This document shows positions 38,647-48,350 of a DNA stretch of 64,000 bases, one piece after another. The DNA lies in contig JAJDOG010000005.1 in assembly GCA_022340285.1 (NCBI GenBank), forward strand, positions 42,126 through 106,125. Reading direction: 5' to 3'. This DNA is from Betaproteobacteria bacterium (GTDB lineage Bacteria; Pseudomonadota; Gammaproteobacteria; Burkholderiales; SG8-39). The notes under the pieces were generated by a model. It made no database searches. It saw nothing but the letters and a program-made list of their open reading frames with translations, and was not told the origin of the DNA. The number at the start of each line of letters is the position of its first letter. Position 1 is the first letter of the stretch. The translations under genes were made by a program, and so were the position numbers.

Positions 38647-41196
38647 ATGGAAGCATTCGACGGGATACACCGCGCGGCGCAACCACTCACGCGACCATCC
38701 ACTCAACCGGCCAAGACGCCTGCGGCGCCGCTTCCCGAGAAACAGATCGATTTGGTTGACGCGGAACTCGCCGCGTATCCCCTACCGGGTGACACGAAGC
38801 ATCGTGCCGAGACGCTGATCGCCTTGCTTGCGCACCGACACCCGGAGCGGATCGCCGGCGAGCTGGTCATTCCGGCCCGGACCGCGCGTCATGCCGAATT
38901 CCCGCCGGGTCTCGATGCGCGCATCGTCACCGCCCTGCGTGCGCGTGGCATCACGCAGCTCTACACGCATCAGCGCGAGGCCTGGGATCACGTTTCCTCC
39001 GGGCGACACACCGTGGTCGTCACGCCGACTTCCTCGGGAAAGACGCTCTGCTACAACCTGCCGGTGTTGAACGCAGTGGCCGGCACCCGCGTCAAGGCGC
39101 TTTACCTGTTCCCCACCAAGGCGCTCGCCCAGGATCAGGTCGCCGAGCTCCTCGAGCTCAACGCGGCCGGCGCCCTCGGCGTGCGTGCGTGCACCTTCGA
39201 CGGCGACACGCCCGGCGATGCGCGACGCGCCGTGCGCACGCACGGCGACGTCGTCGTGTCGAATCCGGACATGCTGCACACGGGCATTCTGCCCCACCAT
39301 ACCAAGTGGGCGCAGTTCTTCGAGACCTTGCGCTACGTCGTGATCGACGAGCTTCACACCTACCGGGGTGTGTTCGGCTCGCACATGGCGAACGTCCTGC
39401 GCCGTCTCAGACGCATCTGCCGGTTTTACGGGTCCGATCCGCTCTTCATTCTCTGCTCCGCCACGATCGCCAATCCGGGCCAGCTTGCCGAGCGCCTGCT
39501 TGGCGAGCCGGTGGCGGTGGTCGCAGACAGCGGCGCCCCACAGGGCAAGAAGGTCCTCATGGTCTGGAATCCACCGGTGCGCAATGCCGAGCTCGGGCTG
39601 CGCGCATCGGCGCGTTCGCAATCGACCCGCATCGCGCGCCTCGCCGTGAAGCTCGGACTGAAGACGATCGTCTTCGCGAACTCGCGCCTCGAGGTCGAGG
39701 TGCTGACCAAGTATCTCAAGGACGTGTTCGACGCCGATCCGCGCCTCCCCGCGCGCGTGGCCGCCTACCGTGGCGGCTATCTCCCGACAGAGCGCCGTGA
39801 CAAGGAGCGCAAACTCCGTGCCGGGGGTCTGGACTGTGTCGTATCGACCTCGGCGCTCGAACTCGGCATGGACATCGGTGCGCTCGACGTCTGCGTGCTG
39901 AACGGCTATCCCGGGTCGGTGGCGGGCGCAATGCAGCGCTTCGGCCGCGCCGGACGCCGTCAGCGGACAGCGCTCGGCGTCCTCGTCGCCTCGTCCAATT
40001 TGCTCGACCAGTATCTCGCTCGACATCCGGAGTTCTTCCTCGGCGCGAGCCCCGAGCACGCCCGGATCGATCCCGATCAGCTGCTCATCCTGATGGACCA
40101 TGTCCGGTGCGCCGCCTTCGAGTTGCCGTTTCGCGATGGCGAAAGCTTTGGTGGCGAGGATCTCCGCGCCGCGCTCGACTACCTGGCCGGCGAAGGCGTG
40201 GTCCACCGCGAAGGCGCGAACTGGCACTGGATCACCGACAGCTACCCTGCAAACAGCGTCAGTCTGCGCGCCTTGGCGGAGGGAAACTTCGTCGCGATCG
40301 ACGTCACCGACGGTCGCCGCAACGTGATCGCAGAAGTGGATTATTCCAGCGCGGCAGTCACGCTCTACGAGGGCGCAATCTACATGATCCAGTCGGCGCC
40401 CTGGCAGGTGGAGAAGCTCGACTGGGTCGGTCGCAAGGCCTACTTGCGGCGGGTCCACGCCGATTACTATACCGACGCTATCGACTACACCCGGCTCAAG
40501 ATCCTCGCCGAGTTCGATGCGGACGAGCAGGCGCGCGCGCGCTGCGCCCACGGGGAAGTACACGTCGTGCGACGCGTCGCCGGCTACAAGAAAATCCGCT
40601 ACTACACCCACGAGAACATCGGGTATGGAAATGTGAACCTGCCCGATCAGGAGATGCACACCACGGCCGTGTGGTGGGAAGCGCGGCCGGAAGCGCTCGA
40701 GCGGACGTTCGGGACTCGCCACGAAGCGCTCGATGGCTTTCTCGGCGCCGCGTACGCGCTGCATCACATCGCCGCGTTGCTCTCGCTCGCGGAGACGCGC
40801 GACATAGGACGGGCGGTCGGAGACGGCAACGGCGAATGGTCGGCGGTCGTCGGACCGGGCGGGCGGCCGAATGCCCGCGCAGCGGATGGCACCGAGCTCG
40901 ATATCGCCCGAGGGGCCGTCGCGTTTCGACCGGCAATCTTCCTGTACGACAACTATCCGGGCGGAATCGGTATGTCGGCGCCTCTATTCGACCTGCGCGG
41001 CGAGGTCATCGGCCGCGCCACCGATCTCGTTGCGCACTGCGCTTGCAAGGACGGCTGTCCTGCCTGCGTGGGGCCGGTCCTCGCCGACTCCCGGTCCCGG
41101 GAATCGTCGCCCCGCGCTGCCGCCCTTCGCGTGCTCGATCTCCTGCAGGAAGCGTCGACGCCCCTGCAGCAGCCGGATGCCCGCGCCGTCCAGTAA
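38647..41196 (+). CDS. mrfA: DEAD/DEAH-box helicase with DUF1998 domain (MrfA-like)
   Basis: An 849-residue superfamily 2 helicase. Motif I is TPTSSGKTLCYNLP, motif II is IDELHTY (DEVH-like), motif III is LCSATIANP, and motif VI is QRFGRAGRRQ. The C-terminal DUF1998 region carries a four-cysteine metal site (HCACKDGCPACVGP). This is the architecture of Bacillus MrfA (YprA), a helicase for mitomycin-type lesion repair. The start at 38647 has GGGAGG upstream; an ATG 30 bases earlier is possible. The MrfB-like gene follows after 6 bases, which strongly supports the assignment. Confidence 0.88.
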   Translation: MEAFDGIHRAAQPLTRPSTQPAKTPAAPLPEKQIDLVDAELAAYPLPGDTKHRAETLIALLAHRHPERIAGELVIPARTARHAEFPPGLDARIVTALRARGITQLYTHQREAWDHVSSGRHTVVVTPTSSGKTLCYNLPVLNAVAGTRVKALYLFPTKALAQDQVAELLELNAAGALGVRACTFDGDTPGDARRAVRTHGDVVVSNPDMLHTGILPHHTKWAQFFETLRYVVIDELHTYRGVFGSHMANVLRRLRRICRFYGSDPLFILCSATIANPGQLAERLLGEPVAVVADSGAPQGKKVLMVWNPPVRNAELGLRASARSQSTRIARLAVKLGLKTIVFANSRLEVEVLTKYLKDVFDADPRLPARVAAYRGGYLPTERRDKERKLRAGGLDCVVSTSALELGMDIGALDVCVLNGYPGSVAGAMQRFGRAGRRQRTALGVLVASSNLLDQYLARHPEFFLGASPEHARIDPDQLLILMDHVRCAAFELPFRDGESFGGEDLRAALDYLAGEGVVHREGANWHWITDSYPANSVSLRALAEGNFVAIDVTDGRRNVIAEVDYSSAAVTLYEGAIYMIQSAPWQVEKLDWVGRKAYLRRVHADYYTDAIDYTRLKILAEFDADEQARARCAHGEVHVVRRVAGYKKIRYYTHENIGYGNVNLPDQEMHTTAVWWEARPEALERTFGTRHEALDGFLGAAYALHHIAALLSLAETRDIGRAVGDGNGEWSAVVGPGGRPNARAADGTELDIARGAVAFRPAIFLYDNYPGGIGMSAPLFDLRGEVIGRATDLVAHCACKDGCPACVGPVLADSRSRESSPRAAALRVLDLLQEASTPLQQPDARAVQ

Positions 41197-41202
41197 CGCA
41201 CG

Positions 41203-42132
41203 ATGAATGCGCTAGAACCCCTGCACCCGGACTCGAGCGTGTCGGCGCCTGCTACCGACTTGCGCGATCGGTTGCTGCGGCTGCGGCCGTCCTCCGGCAC
41301 TTCCGCCACCCCCCGTGCCATGGCGCCGCAGCCGGCAGCAACCCTTCCGCCCACCCTCGCGGAGCGAATCGCGCGCACGCGACGCCGCGCGCTCTCCGAT
41401 GCGCGAGCGCATCGCACTCCGGATCTCGCGCGGATCACCAGCGGCCGTTGGCTCGCGCCGCAGCTTCTCCTGGTGGAACGCCGTCTGCCCCTCTGCCATG
41501 CTCAAGGCCATGTCCGACTCGACCTTGCGCGGTCTTCTGCGCCCTGCCTCCTCGAATCGCTCGGTGCCCACACCTGCGATCCGGAGCGGATGGTGTTCTT
41601 CGACACCGAGACCAGCGGGCTCGCCGGCGGCACCGGGACGATCGCCTTCATCGTCGGGCTCGCGCGCTTCGATCGCGAAGTCCTGCGAATCCGGCAACTT
41701 CTGATCACCACTTTTGCGGCCGAGTCGGCATTGCTCGACGAGATCCGCTCGTTCGCGTCTGCGGGAAGCTGCCTCGTTTCCTACAACGGCAAGAGCTTCG
41801 ATGCGCCGCTCATCCGTACCCGCGCGCGACTCCTGCGCGGGCAGGATCCGCTAGGCGGGCTCGAGCATATCGATCTGCTGCACCCGGTACGCCGGGCTTT
41901 TCGCCGCGATTGGCCCGATTGCCGGCTGCGCACCGCCGAGGAGCGCGCCCTCGGCTTCTCTCGCGTCGACGACTTACCGGGCAGTCAGGTGCCGGAGGTA
42001 TTCAGGCGCTTCATGCGCTTCGGCGATTCGGCGCCCCTTCCCAGGGTCCTGGAGCACAATCGCCATGATCTCGTGTCCCTGGCCGGGCTCCTCTACCCGC
42101 TCGCCGAGGCACACCGAAGCGGGGACGCGTGA
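41203..42132 (+). CDS. mrfB: RNase H-like DEDD exonuclease (MrfB/YprB-like)
   Basis: A 309-residue protein. The N-terminal 120 residues look disordered (rich in Ala, Pro, Arg). The exonuclease domain starts at MVFFDTETSGLAGGTGTIAFIVGL (ExoI motif D-x-E), continues with LVSYNGKSFDAPLIRTR (ExoII) and ends with LEHNRHDLVSLAGLL (ExoIII). FDTETSGL.GG.GT matches YprB/MrfB of Bacillus, the exonuclease partner of MrfA. The pair probably removes DNA adducts or crosslinks apart from UvrABC. A TPR C-terminus seen in some homologues is absent. Confidence 0.83.
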   Translation: MNALEPLHPDSSVSAPATDLRDRLLRLRPSSGTSATPRAMAPQPAATLPPTLAERIARTRRRALSDARAHRTPDLARITSGRWLAPQLLLVERRLPLCHAQGHVRLDLARSSAPCLLESLGAHTCDPERMVFFDTETSGLAGGTGTIAFIVGLARFDREVLRIRQLLITTFAAESALLDEIRSFASAGSCLVSYNGKSFDAPLIRTRARLLRGQDPLGGLEHIDLLHPVRRAFRRDWPDCRLRTAEERALGFSRVDDLPGSQVPEVFRRFMRFGDSAPLPRVLEHNRHDLVSLAGLLYPLAEAHRSGDA

Positions 42133-42157
42133 CCCCAAGCCCTTCGTCGAGAAACGC

Positions 42158-44203
42158 CTAGTCCTCGCTCGCCGGCGCGTGGAACTGGCCGACCAGCTGT
42201 TGCTGAACGTTCGGCGGCACGGGTTCGTAATGACTGAAGGCGATGCTGTAAGAGCCGGCGCCGCCCGTGACCGACTTCAGTCGCGACTGGTAGGTCGTCA
42301 ACTCCGAAAGCGGCACGTGCCCGGAGATCGTGAGCATGCCGCCCGATTGAGACTGGGTTCCCGTGATCTGTCCCCGCTTGGCGGCGAGGTCACCGGTTAT
42401 GTCTCCCATGGCGCTCTCGGGAACCGTGACCGAGATGTTCACGATCGGCTCTAGCACGATCGGGCGCGCCTTTCCGACGGCCTCCAGGAACGCCTTGCGA
42501 CCCGCCGAGACGAACGCAATCTCCTTCGAATCGACCGGGTGGCTCTTCCCGTCGTAGACAGTCACACGAACATCTTGCATGGGATACCCGGCTATCGCGC
42601 CGGACTCGAGCACCTGGTGCACACCCTTTTCCACTGCGGGAATGAACTGCCCGGGAATCGCTCCACCCTTCACCTCGTCGACGAACTCGAAACCCGCACC
42701 GCGCGCGAGTGGCTGGATGCGCAGGTAGACTTCGCCGAACTGTCCGGCGCCGCCGGTCTGTTTCTTGTGGCGGTTATGACCCTCTGCGGGCGCGGTGATC
42801 GTCTCGCGGTATGCGATGCGCGGCGGATGCGTCTTCACCTCGAGCTTGTACTGGCTCAACATGCGCTCGAGCAGCGTGCGAAGGTGTAGCTCCCCCAGCC
42901 CCTTCACCACCGTCTCGTTCGTGGACTTGACGCGCTCGACCTCGATGCATGGGTCCTCCGCCGAGAGCTTGTCGAGAACGTCCCAGAGCCGCTGCTCGTC
43001 TCCCCGTTTCGTCGTCTCGATCGCCAGCCCGAAAATCGGGTCGGGAAACTCGAGCGGCCGCAGATGGATGTGGTCCTCGTCGTGCGAATCGTGCAGCACG
43101 CTGTCGAACTGAATCTCGTCCACCTTCGCGACGGCGCAGATGTCGCCGGGCACCCCATCGGGCACCTCGACGAGATCCTTTCCCTTGACCATGAACAGAT
43201 GGCCGACCTTGAAGGGCTTGCGGCCATCGCCGATGAAGAGCTGGCTGTCCTTCGTGACCGTGCCCTGGTGCACCCTGAAGTACGAAAGCTTGCCCATGAA
43301 AGGGTCCACGGCCACCTTGAACACATGGGCGATCACATGCTTCGCCGGGTCGGGCTCGGCATGAAACTCCTCCGCATCGCTCCCCTCGCCCCGCAGGAAG
43401 GCCCGCGGATTGCCCTCGGCCGGGTTGGGTGCGAGCTTGACCAGGATGTCGAGCAGCTCCTTCACGCCGACGCCGGTCTTCGCGGACGTGAAGCAGATCG
43501 GGATCAGATGTCCTTCACGGAGCGCCTCCTCGAAAGGGGCATGCAGCTCTTCCGGTGAAATCTCGCCCTTCTCGAGGTAGACCGCCATCAGCTCCTCGTC
43601 CACCTCGACCACCTGGTCGACCAGTGCGCTGTGCGCCTGCTCCACAGACGAGAAGTCCGAATCGCCGGAAGGATTGAAAAAGCAGTCCACGACGCGCTTA
43701 CCGCCTTCCGCGGGCAGATTGATCGGCAGACACTCCTTTCCGAACGCTTCCTGAATCCGCTCGACGAGCCCGGGCAGATCGACCGCTTCGCCGTCGATGC
43801 GGTTGACGACGATCATCCTGCACAGCTTCAGAGCCTCGGCCCATTGCATCATGCGCGTCGTGATGAGCTCGATGCCCGTCTGCGCGTTGATGACCACGGC
43901 GGCCGTGTCGACGGCGGCCAGGCTACCGATCGACTGCCCGAGGAAATCCGGCGCCCCGGGCGTGTCGACCAGATGGATGCACGTCCCGTCGGTCTCGAAA
44001 TGGACCGCGGCCGAGCGCAGTGAATGCTGGTACTCCTTCTCCAGCACGTCGAAATCGCAGCACGTGGATCCGCGCTCGATCGTGCCCATCGTAGGGATGG
44101 CCTTGGCCTGATGCAGCAACGCCTCGGCGAGCAGGGTTTTTCCGGAACCCGTGTGTCCGACAAGCGCAACACCCCGGATCGCCTCGGTCGAGTGCGAGCC
44201 CAT
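42158..44203 (-). CDS. elongation factor G-like GTPase (EF-G paralogue)
   Basis: A 681-residue translational GTPase. The P-loop is GHTGSGKT (16-23) instead of the AHIDAGKT of housekeeping EF-G, G3 reads DTPGAPDF, and G4 reads NRID. All five EF-G domains are visible, including GGAGQFGEVYLRIQP (domain IV) and ESAMGDITGDLAAKRGQITG (domain V). The start is the ATG after a perfect GGAGG. This class of EF-G paralogue may act in ribosome recycling or under stress and not in bulk elongation. It is convergent with the mrfAB pair. Confidence 0.9.
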   Translation of the reverse strand: MGSHSTEAIRGVALVGHTGSGKTLLAEALLHQAKAIPTMGTIERGSTCCDFDVLEKEYQHSLRSAAVHFETDGTCIHLVDTPGAPDFLGQSIGSLAAVDTAAVVINAQTGIELITTRMMQWAEALKLCRMIVVNRIDGEAVDLPGLVERIQEAFGKECLPINLPAEGGKRVVDCFFNPSGDSDFSSVEQAHSALVDQVVEVDEELMAVYLEKGEISPEELHAPFEEALREGHLIPICFTSAKTGVGVKELLDILVKLAPNPAEGNPRAFLRGEGSDAEEFHAEPDPAKHVIAHVFKVAVDPFMGKLSYFRVHQGTVTKDSQLFIGDGRKPFKVGHLFMVKGKDLVEVPDGVPGDICAVAKVDEIQFDSVLHDSHDEDHIHLRPLEFPDPIFGLAIETTKRGDEQRLWDVLDKLSAEDPCIEVERVKSTNETVVKGLGELHLRTLLERMLSQYKLEVKTHPPRIAYRETITAPAEGHNRHKKQTGGAGQFGEVYLRIQPLARGAGFEFVDEVKGGAIPGQFIPAVEKGVHQVLESGAIAGYPMQDVRVTVYDGKSHPVDSKEIAFVSAGRKAFLEAVGKARPIVLEPIVNISVTVPESAMGDITGDLAAKRGQITGTQSQSGGMLTISGHVPLSELTTYQSRLKSVTGGAGSYSIAFSHYEPVPPNVQQQLVGQFHAPASED

Positions 44204-44480
44204 TGACCCCTCCATTGTGCTGTGGTCGCGCTCTCTGGGTGGCGCGATCCCGGCCCCAGTATAAGTAGGCCTGCGGCGGGGCCGCAAGGCGCCGGCTCAA
44301 TCGACCGTGCGGTGGTCGTAAGTACCTAATGGCTCATACGATTCCCATCGGGCGCGATGGCCGTCGAGCGCGACAGCATGAGCGATACTGCCGCGGCACG
44401 ACGTCGCGTACCGGCAGATGCTCTATCGATCGAGTCCTGTCGCGGCGTTCACGGATCCGAACGCGCGGACGGGGATGCCG

Positions 44481-44732
44481 TCAGGTCTGTTGCGAACGTT
44501 CGCGCCGGTGCGCCGGCAGCGTGACGAGCGAGATGGCGATGCCGCCGAATATGAACATGACACCGGCGCCAACCACGATCCAGCGCGGCGCGCGCAGCCA
44601 GTCCATGTCCATGGGAAGCAGGCCATATCCGAGCGCCAAGACGCCCAGGCCGAGCAGCACAGCGAACGTGCTCATGCTGAACACGAGACCTTTCGGGGGA
44701 AGATCGTTGCAGCAGAATTCGCGGTGAGACAT
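44481..44732 (-). CDS. small two-helix membrane protein
   Basis: An 83-residue protein starting MSHREFCCNDLPPKG, with GGAAGG 8 bases before the ATG. Two membrane helices lie at about 19-40 and 51-72, joined by a short MDMDWLRAP loop. The tail is basic. No family recognised. The 278-base stretch between its stop and the EF-G start holds nothing I can name. Confidence 0.6.
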   Translation of the reverse strand: MSHREFCCNDLPPKGLVFSMSTFAVLLGLGVLALGYGLLPMDMDWLRAPRWIVVGAGVMFIFGGIAISLVTLPAHRRERSQQT

Positions 44733-44932
44733 GAAGACAACCTTCCAGGGGACGTGCTCAGTATGGGCGCCCCTCATAGAGGCGCGCGGCAAAATTTCAC
44801 CTGATGCGTCCAGCTACCCCTTATGACGTGACAAGTTTCCGCCCTGGGCGTGACGACCTTTCGACGTCGTGGATCGACGACGGTAGACACCTTGAGATAA
44901 TCTTTCGAACCTATGCAGCAGACGGAGATCGC

Positions 44933-45724
44933 ATGAGCGAACCCAGCATCCGGCTCGAGATCGCCGATGGCTACGCGATGGTCACGCTGAATCGACCGGA
45001 GCGGTTGAACAGCTTCAATCCGGAAATGCATCAGCGGTTGCGCGATGCACTGGACGAAGTCGGGCCACGCGAAGACGTGCGCGCGGTGCTGCTCACTGGT
45101 GCGGGCCGGGCGTTCTGCGCGGGTCAGGATCTTTCCGAGCGCCGCACGGCGCCGGATGCGCCACCCCCCGATCTGGGCGCGTCTCTCGACGCCAATTTCA
45201 ACCCGCTCGTGCGTCGGTTGCGCGCATTGCCAAAGCCCGTCGTCTGCGCAGTGAACGGCATTGCAGCGGGTGCCGGCGCGAATGTCGCCCTCGCATGCGA
45301 TATCGTGCTTGCAGGCCGTTCGGCGAGCTTCATCCAGGCTTTCTGCAAGCTGGGTCTCTTGCCTGACTCCGGAGGAACGTATTTCCTGCCCCGCCTCATC
45401 GGAACCGCACGCGCATTGGGTCTGGCACTGCTCGGCGACCGGCTCTCCGCCGAAGAGGCCGAGCGCATGGGGCTGATCTGGAAGTGTGTCGACGACGTGC
45501 GGCTTGTGGAAGACTCGCGCGCGCTGGCGCGCCACTTCGCCACGCAGCCGACCCGGGGGCTCGCCGCGATCAAGCAGGCAATGCAGGCCTCTGCCCTGAA
45601 TTCACTCGACCAGCAGCTCGACCTCGAGCGCGATCTGCAGCGCGAGCTCGGCCGGACCACCGACTACCGCGAGGGCGTGACCGCATTCTTCGAAAAGCGG
45701 TCGCCCCGATTCGAGGGAAGGTGA
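44933..45724 (+). CDS. paaG: PaaG, epoxyphenylacetyl-CoA isomerase (crotonase family)
   Basis: A 263-residue crotonase of PaaG length. MSEPSIRLEIADGYAMVTLNRPERLNSFN, AGRAFCAGQDLSER and the active-site FCKLGLLPDSGGTYFLPRLIG match PaaG. It converts ring-1,2-epoxyphenylacetyl-CoA to the oxepin-CoA in aerobic phenylacetate breakdown. The start is at the ATG after GGAGATCGC. paaK and paaX follow on the same strand, but the epoxidase genes (paaABCDE) and paaZ are not in the window. Confidence 0.87.
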   Translation: MSEPSIRLEIADGYAMVTLNRPERLNSFNPEMHQRLRDALDEVGPREDVRAVLLTGAGRAFCAGQDLSERRTAPDAPPPDLGASLDANFNPLVRRLRALPKPVVCAVNGIAAGAGANVALACDIVLAGRSASFIQAFCKLGLLPDSGGTYFLPRLIGTARALGLALLGDRLSAEEAERMGLIWKCVDDVRLVEDSRALARHFATQPTRGLAAIKQAMQASALNSLDQQLDLERDLQRELGRTTDYREGVTAFFEKRSPRFEGR

Positions 45725-45861
45725 GCGAAACCGATTCGCCCCCCCGCGACCGGCATTTGATCTGGGATAAAGCGAGCATCGCAGTGGCCTGATTCACTGG
45801 CGCTGTCGATCAGGGTGGTCCCGGAGCGAGTCCAGGACAACGCGCACGTCAGGAGTAGAGC

Positions 45862-47169
45862 ATGACCCCACACGATCAACTCGAACCCATCGAAAAGGCG
45901 AGCGTCGACGAGCTGCGCGCCCTGCAGCTGGAGCGCCTCAGATGGAGTCTCTCGCATGCCTACGAAAACGTCCCGCACTACCGGCGAAAGTTCGACGATC
46001 ACGGCGTCCGTCCAGACGATCTGAAGACGCTCGCAGACCTGGCAAGATTTCCTTTCACGACTAAGCAGGACCTGCGGGAGAACTACCCGTTCGGGATGTT
46101 CGCCGTGCCGATGGAAAGAATCGTGCGCATCCATGCTTCGAGCGGCACGACCGGCAAGCCGACCGTGGTGGGCTACACGCAGCGCGACATCGATACGTGG
46201 TCGCACTGCATGGCGCGATCGATCCGCGCGGCGGGTGGGAGGTCCACCGACAAGATCCACGTCGCGTACGGCTACGGACTCTTCACGGGCGGCCTGGGCG
46301 CCCACTACGGCGGGGAGACACTGGGCGCCGCCGTGATTCCGGTCGGCGGAGGCATGACGGAGCGGCAGGTCCAGCTCATCGTCGACTTCAAGCCCGAGAT
46401 CATCATGGTCACCCCGTCCTACATGCTGGCAATCGCCGACGAATTCGAGCGCCAGGGACTCGACCCGGCAGCCAGCTCGCTCCGCATCGGGATCTTCGGC
46501 GCCGAGCCGTGGACCGAGTCGATGCGCGAGCAGATCGAGAAGCGAATGGGACTGGATGCGATCGACATCTACGGTCTTTCCGAAGTCATGGGCCCGGGCG
46601 TCGCGCAGGAGTGCATCGAGACCAAGGACGGCCTCACGATCTGGGAAGACCATTTCTACCCGGAGATCATCGACCCCGCGACCGGCGCAACATTGCCCGA
46701 CGGCGAGCCGGGGGAGCTCGTGTTCACCTCGCTCAGCAAGGAGGCATTGCCTATCGTCCGGTACCGCACGCGGGACCTGACACGGTTGCTCCCCGGCACC
46801 GCCCGCACCATGCGGCGGATGGGCCGCATCACGGGGCGCAGCGACGATATGCTGATCATCCGGGGTGTGAACGTCTTCCCGACCCAGATCGAGGAACTCC
46901 TCGTGAAGGAGCCGAAGCTCGCGCCACACTACCTGATCGAGGTCAAGCGCGAGGGCCCGCTGGACGACATGACCATCTTCGTCGAGATGCGCCAGGATCT
47001 CGGGGGCCGCATGCCGGACGCCGAGCGGGCGGAGATCGAGCGACACGTCCAGCACATCGTCAAGAGCTACGTCGGCGTGACCGCCCAAGTGCAGGTGCGC
47101 GACCCCGGAAAGATCGAGCGCTCGCAAGGCAAGGCCCGGCGCGTGATTGATCTGCGGCCGAAGGATTGA
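45862..47169 (+). CDS. paaK: PaaK, phenylacetate-CoA ligase
   Basis: A 435-residue AMP-forming ligase. The phosphate-binding loop is SSGTTGKPTVVGYT (about 93-106), followed by YGYGLFTGGLGAHYG and GIFGAEPW. The C-terminal domain has RSDDMLIIRGVNVFPTQIEELL, a PaaK signature. It activates phenylacetate to phenylacetyl-CoA. An AGGAG Shine-Dalgarno precedes the ATG. The 137-base gap after paaG contains two GATTC-type half-sites (45733-45739 and 45791-45797) that loosely resemble parts of PaaX boxes. Confidence 0.93.
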   Translation: MTPHDQLEPIEKASVDELRALQLERLRWSLSHAYENVPHYRRKFDDHGVRPDDLKTLADLARFPFTTKQDLRENYPFGMFAVPMERIVRIHASSGTTGKPTVVGYTQRDIDTWSHCMARSIRAAGGRSTDKIHVAYGYGLFTGGLGAHYGGETLGAAVIPVGGGMTERQVQLIVDFKPEIIMVTPSYMLAIADEFERQGLDPAASSLRIGIFGAEPWTESMREQIEKRMGLDAIDIYGLSEVMGPGVAQECIETKDGLTIWEDHFYPEIIDPATGATLPDGEPGELVFTSLSKEALPIVRYRTRDLTRLLPGTARTMRRMGRITGRSDDMLIIRGVNVFPTQIEELLVKEPKLAPHYLIEVKREGPLDDMTIFVEMRQDLGGRMPDAERAEIERHVQHIVKSYVGVTAQVQVRDPGKIERSQGKARRVIDLRPKD

Positions 47170-47205
47170 AGGAATCGCGGGAAAACTCGCTTCCCCGATG
47201 CCGGA

Positions 47206-48138
47206 ATGAAGATTCGCGCGGTCGACGAGATCCTGCAGAACCATCTGCAGTCACGCCCGCTGCGCGCGAAATCTCTGGTCGTGACCGTCTTCGGCGACGC
47301 GATTGCCCCACACGGCGGCACAGTCTGGCTCGGGGGACTGATCAAGCTGCTTGCCCCGTTCGGAATCAACGAGCGGGCCGTGCGAACGACGGTCTTCCGC
47401 CTCACCCGCGAGCATTGGCTGCGGGGTGAGCAAGTCGGCCGCCGCAGCCATTACACCCTGACCGAAAGCGGCCGCCGCCGGTTCGAGGCGGCGTTCCGGA
47501 AGATCTATGGCGCGGACCGGGGCACCTGGGACGGACGCTGGTGCCTCGTGATCGAGTCGGGTGATCGGCTTTCAGGGTCCAAGCGCAAGGCGCTGCGAGA
47601 CGAATTGGCTTGGATCGGGTTTGGCCGGCTCGCCGCGGGCGTCCTGGCTCACCCGACCATCGATGCCGAATCGGTCGCAGCGATCCTCGCCGAACATCGC
47701 GCCGAGCCCCTTGTGCTGGTCATGCATGCCACTCACGGCTTCGGCGGCAACGGGGCGGCGCTCACCGATGCGATCCGGTCGGCCTGGGATCTCGCGCGGC
47801 TCGAGCGCGATTATCGGGCATTCCTGACGCATTTCAGGCCGGTGCTGCCCGCCATCGAACAGCACGCCTCGCAGGATCTGGATCCCGAGCAGTGCTTCAT
47901 GTTGCGTACCCTGCTCATCCACGAATATCGGCGGGTGATATTGCGCGATCCGCTGCTTCCGGATGAGTTGCTGCCTGGTGAATGGCCCGGCTCGGCCGCC
48001 CGGAAGCTGTGCCGCGACCTCTATCGGGCCACCCAGCGCCTGACCGAGCAGCATCTGATGGCCACGCTGCAGACGCCGGACGGCCCCTTGCCCCAGGCCG
48101 CTTCCTACTTCTACGCGAGGTTCGGCGGATTGGGCTGA
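47206..48138 (+). CDS. paaX: PaaX, phenylacetyl-CoA-responsive repressor
   Basis: A 310-residue PaaX. The N-terminal winged helix reads KSLVVTVFGDAIAPHGGTVWLGGLIKLL and then GINERAVRTTVFRLTREHWL, typical of the family. The central cap and C-terminal domain are full length. PaaX represses paa genes until phenylacetyl-CoA binds. It lies 36 bases after paaK, so the repressor is within the operon. Confidence 0.9.
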   Translation: MKIRAVDEILQNHLQSRPLRAKSLVVTVFGDAIAPHGGTVWLGGLIKLLAPFGINERAVRTTVFRLTREHWLRGEQVGRRSHYTLTESGRRRFEAAFRKIYGADRGTWDGRWCLVIESGDRLSGSKRKALRDELAWIGFGRLAAGVLAHPTIDAESVAAILAEHRAEPLVLVMHATHGFGGNGAALTDAIRSAWDLARLERDYRAFLTHFRPVLPAIEQHASQDLDPEQCFMLRTLLIHEYRRVILRDPLLPDELLPGEWPGSAARKLCRDLYRATQRLTEQHLMATLQTPDGPLPQAASYFYARFGGLG

Positions 48139-48350
48139 CAAAAGCCTCCCAAACGCCCTCAATCGGATCAAGAATTTACATTAGATATGCGTATTAACCA
48201 CTTGTAAAGACATATATTTATTTCAAGATGCTCGCGCTTTCTCGAGCCTTATCCCGCGAATCCGGCTGCCCTGTCCGCGTGCGCCCTCCCCGAACCCGCT
48301 CGGTTCCACCCGGATGGTCGTAGCATGGGCACTGGAGGTCACTCGAGCGC

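Noticed and set aside
38782..40767. 661-codon frame antisense to the MrfA-like helicase
   Set aside because: No family likeness, while all helicase motifs are on the plus strand.
48150..48230. AT-rich patch after paaX as a sign of horizontally acquired DNA
   Set aside because: It is short and non-coding; promoter regions often look like this, and the flanking genes have ordinary composition.
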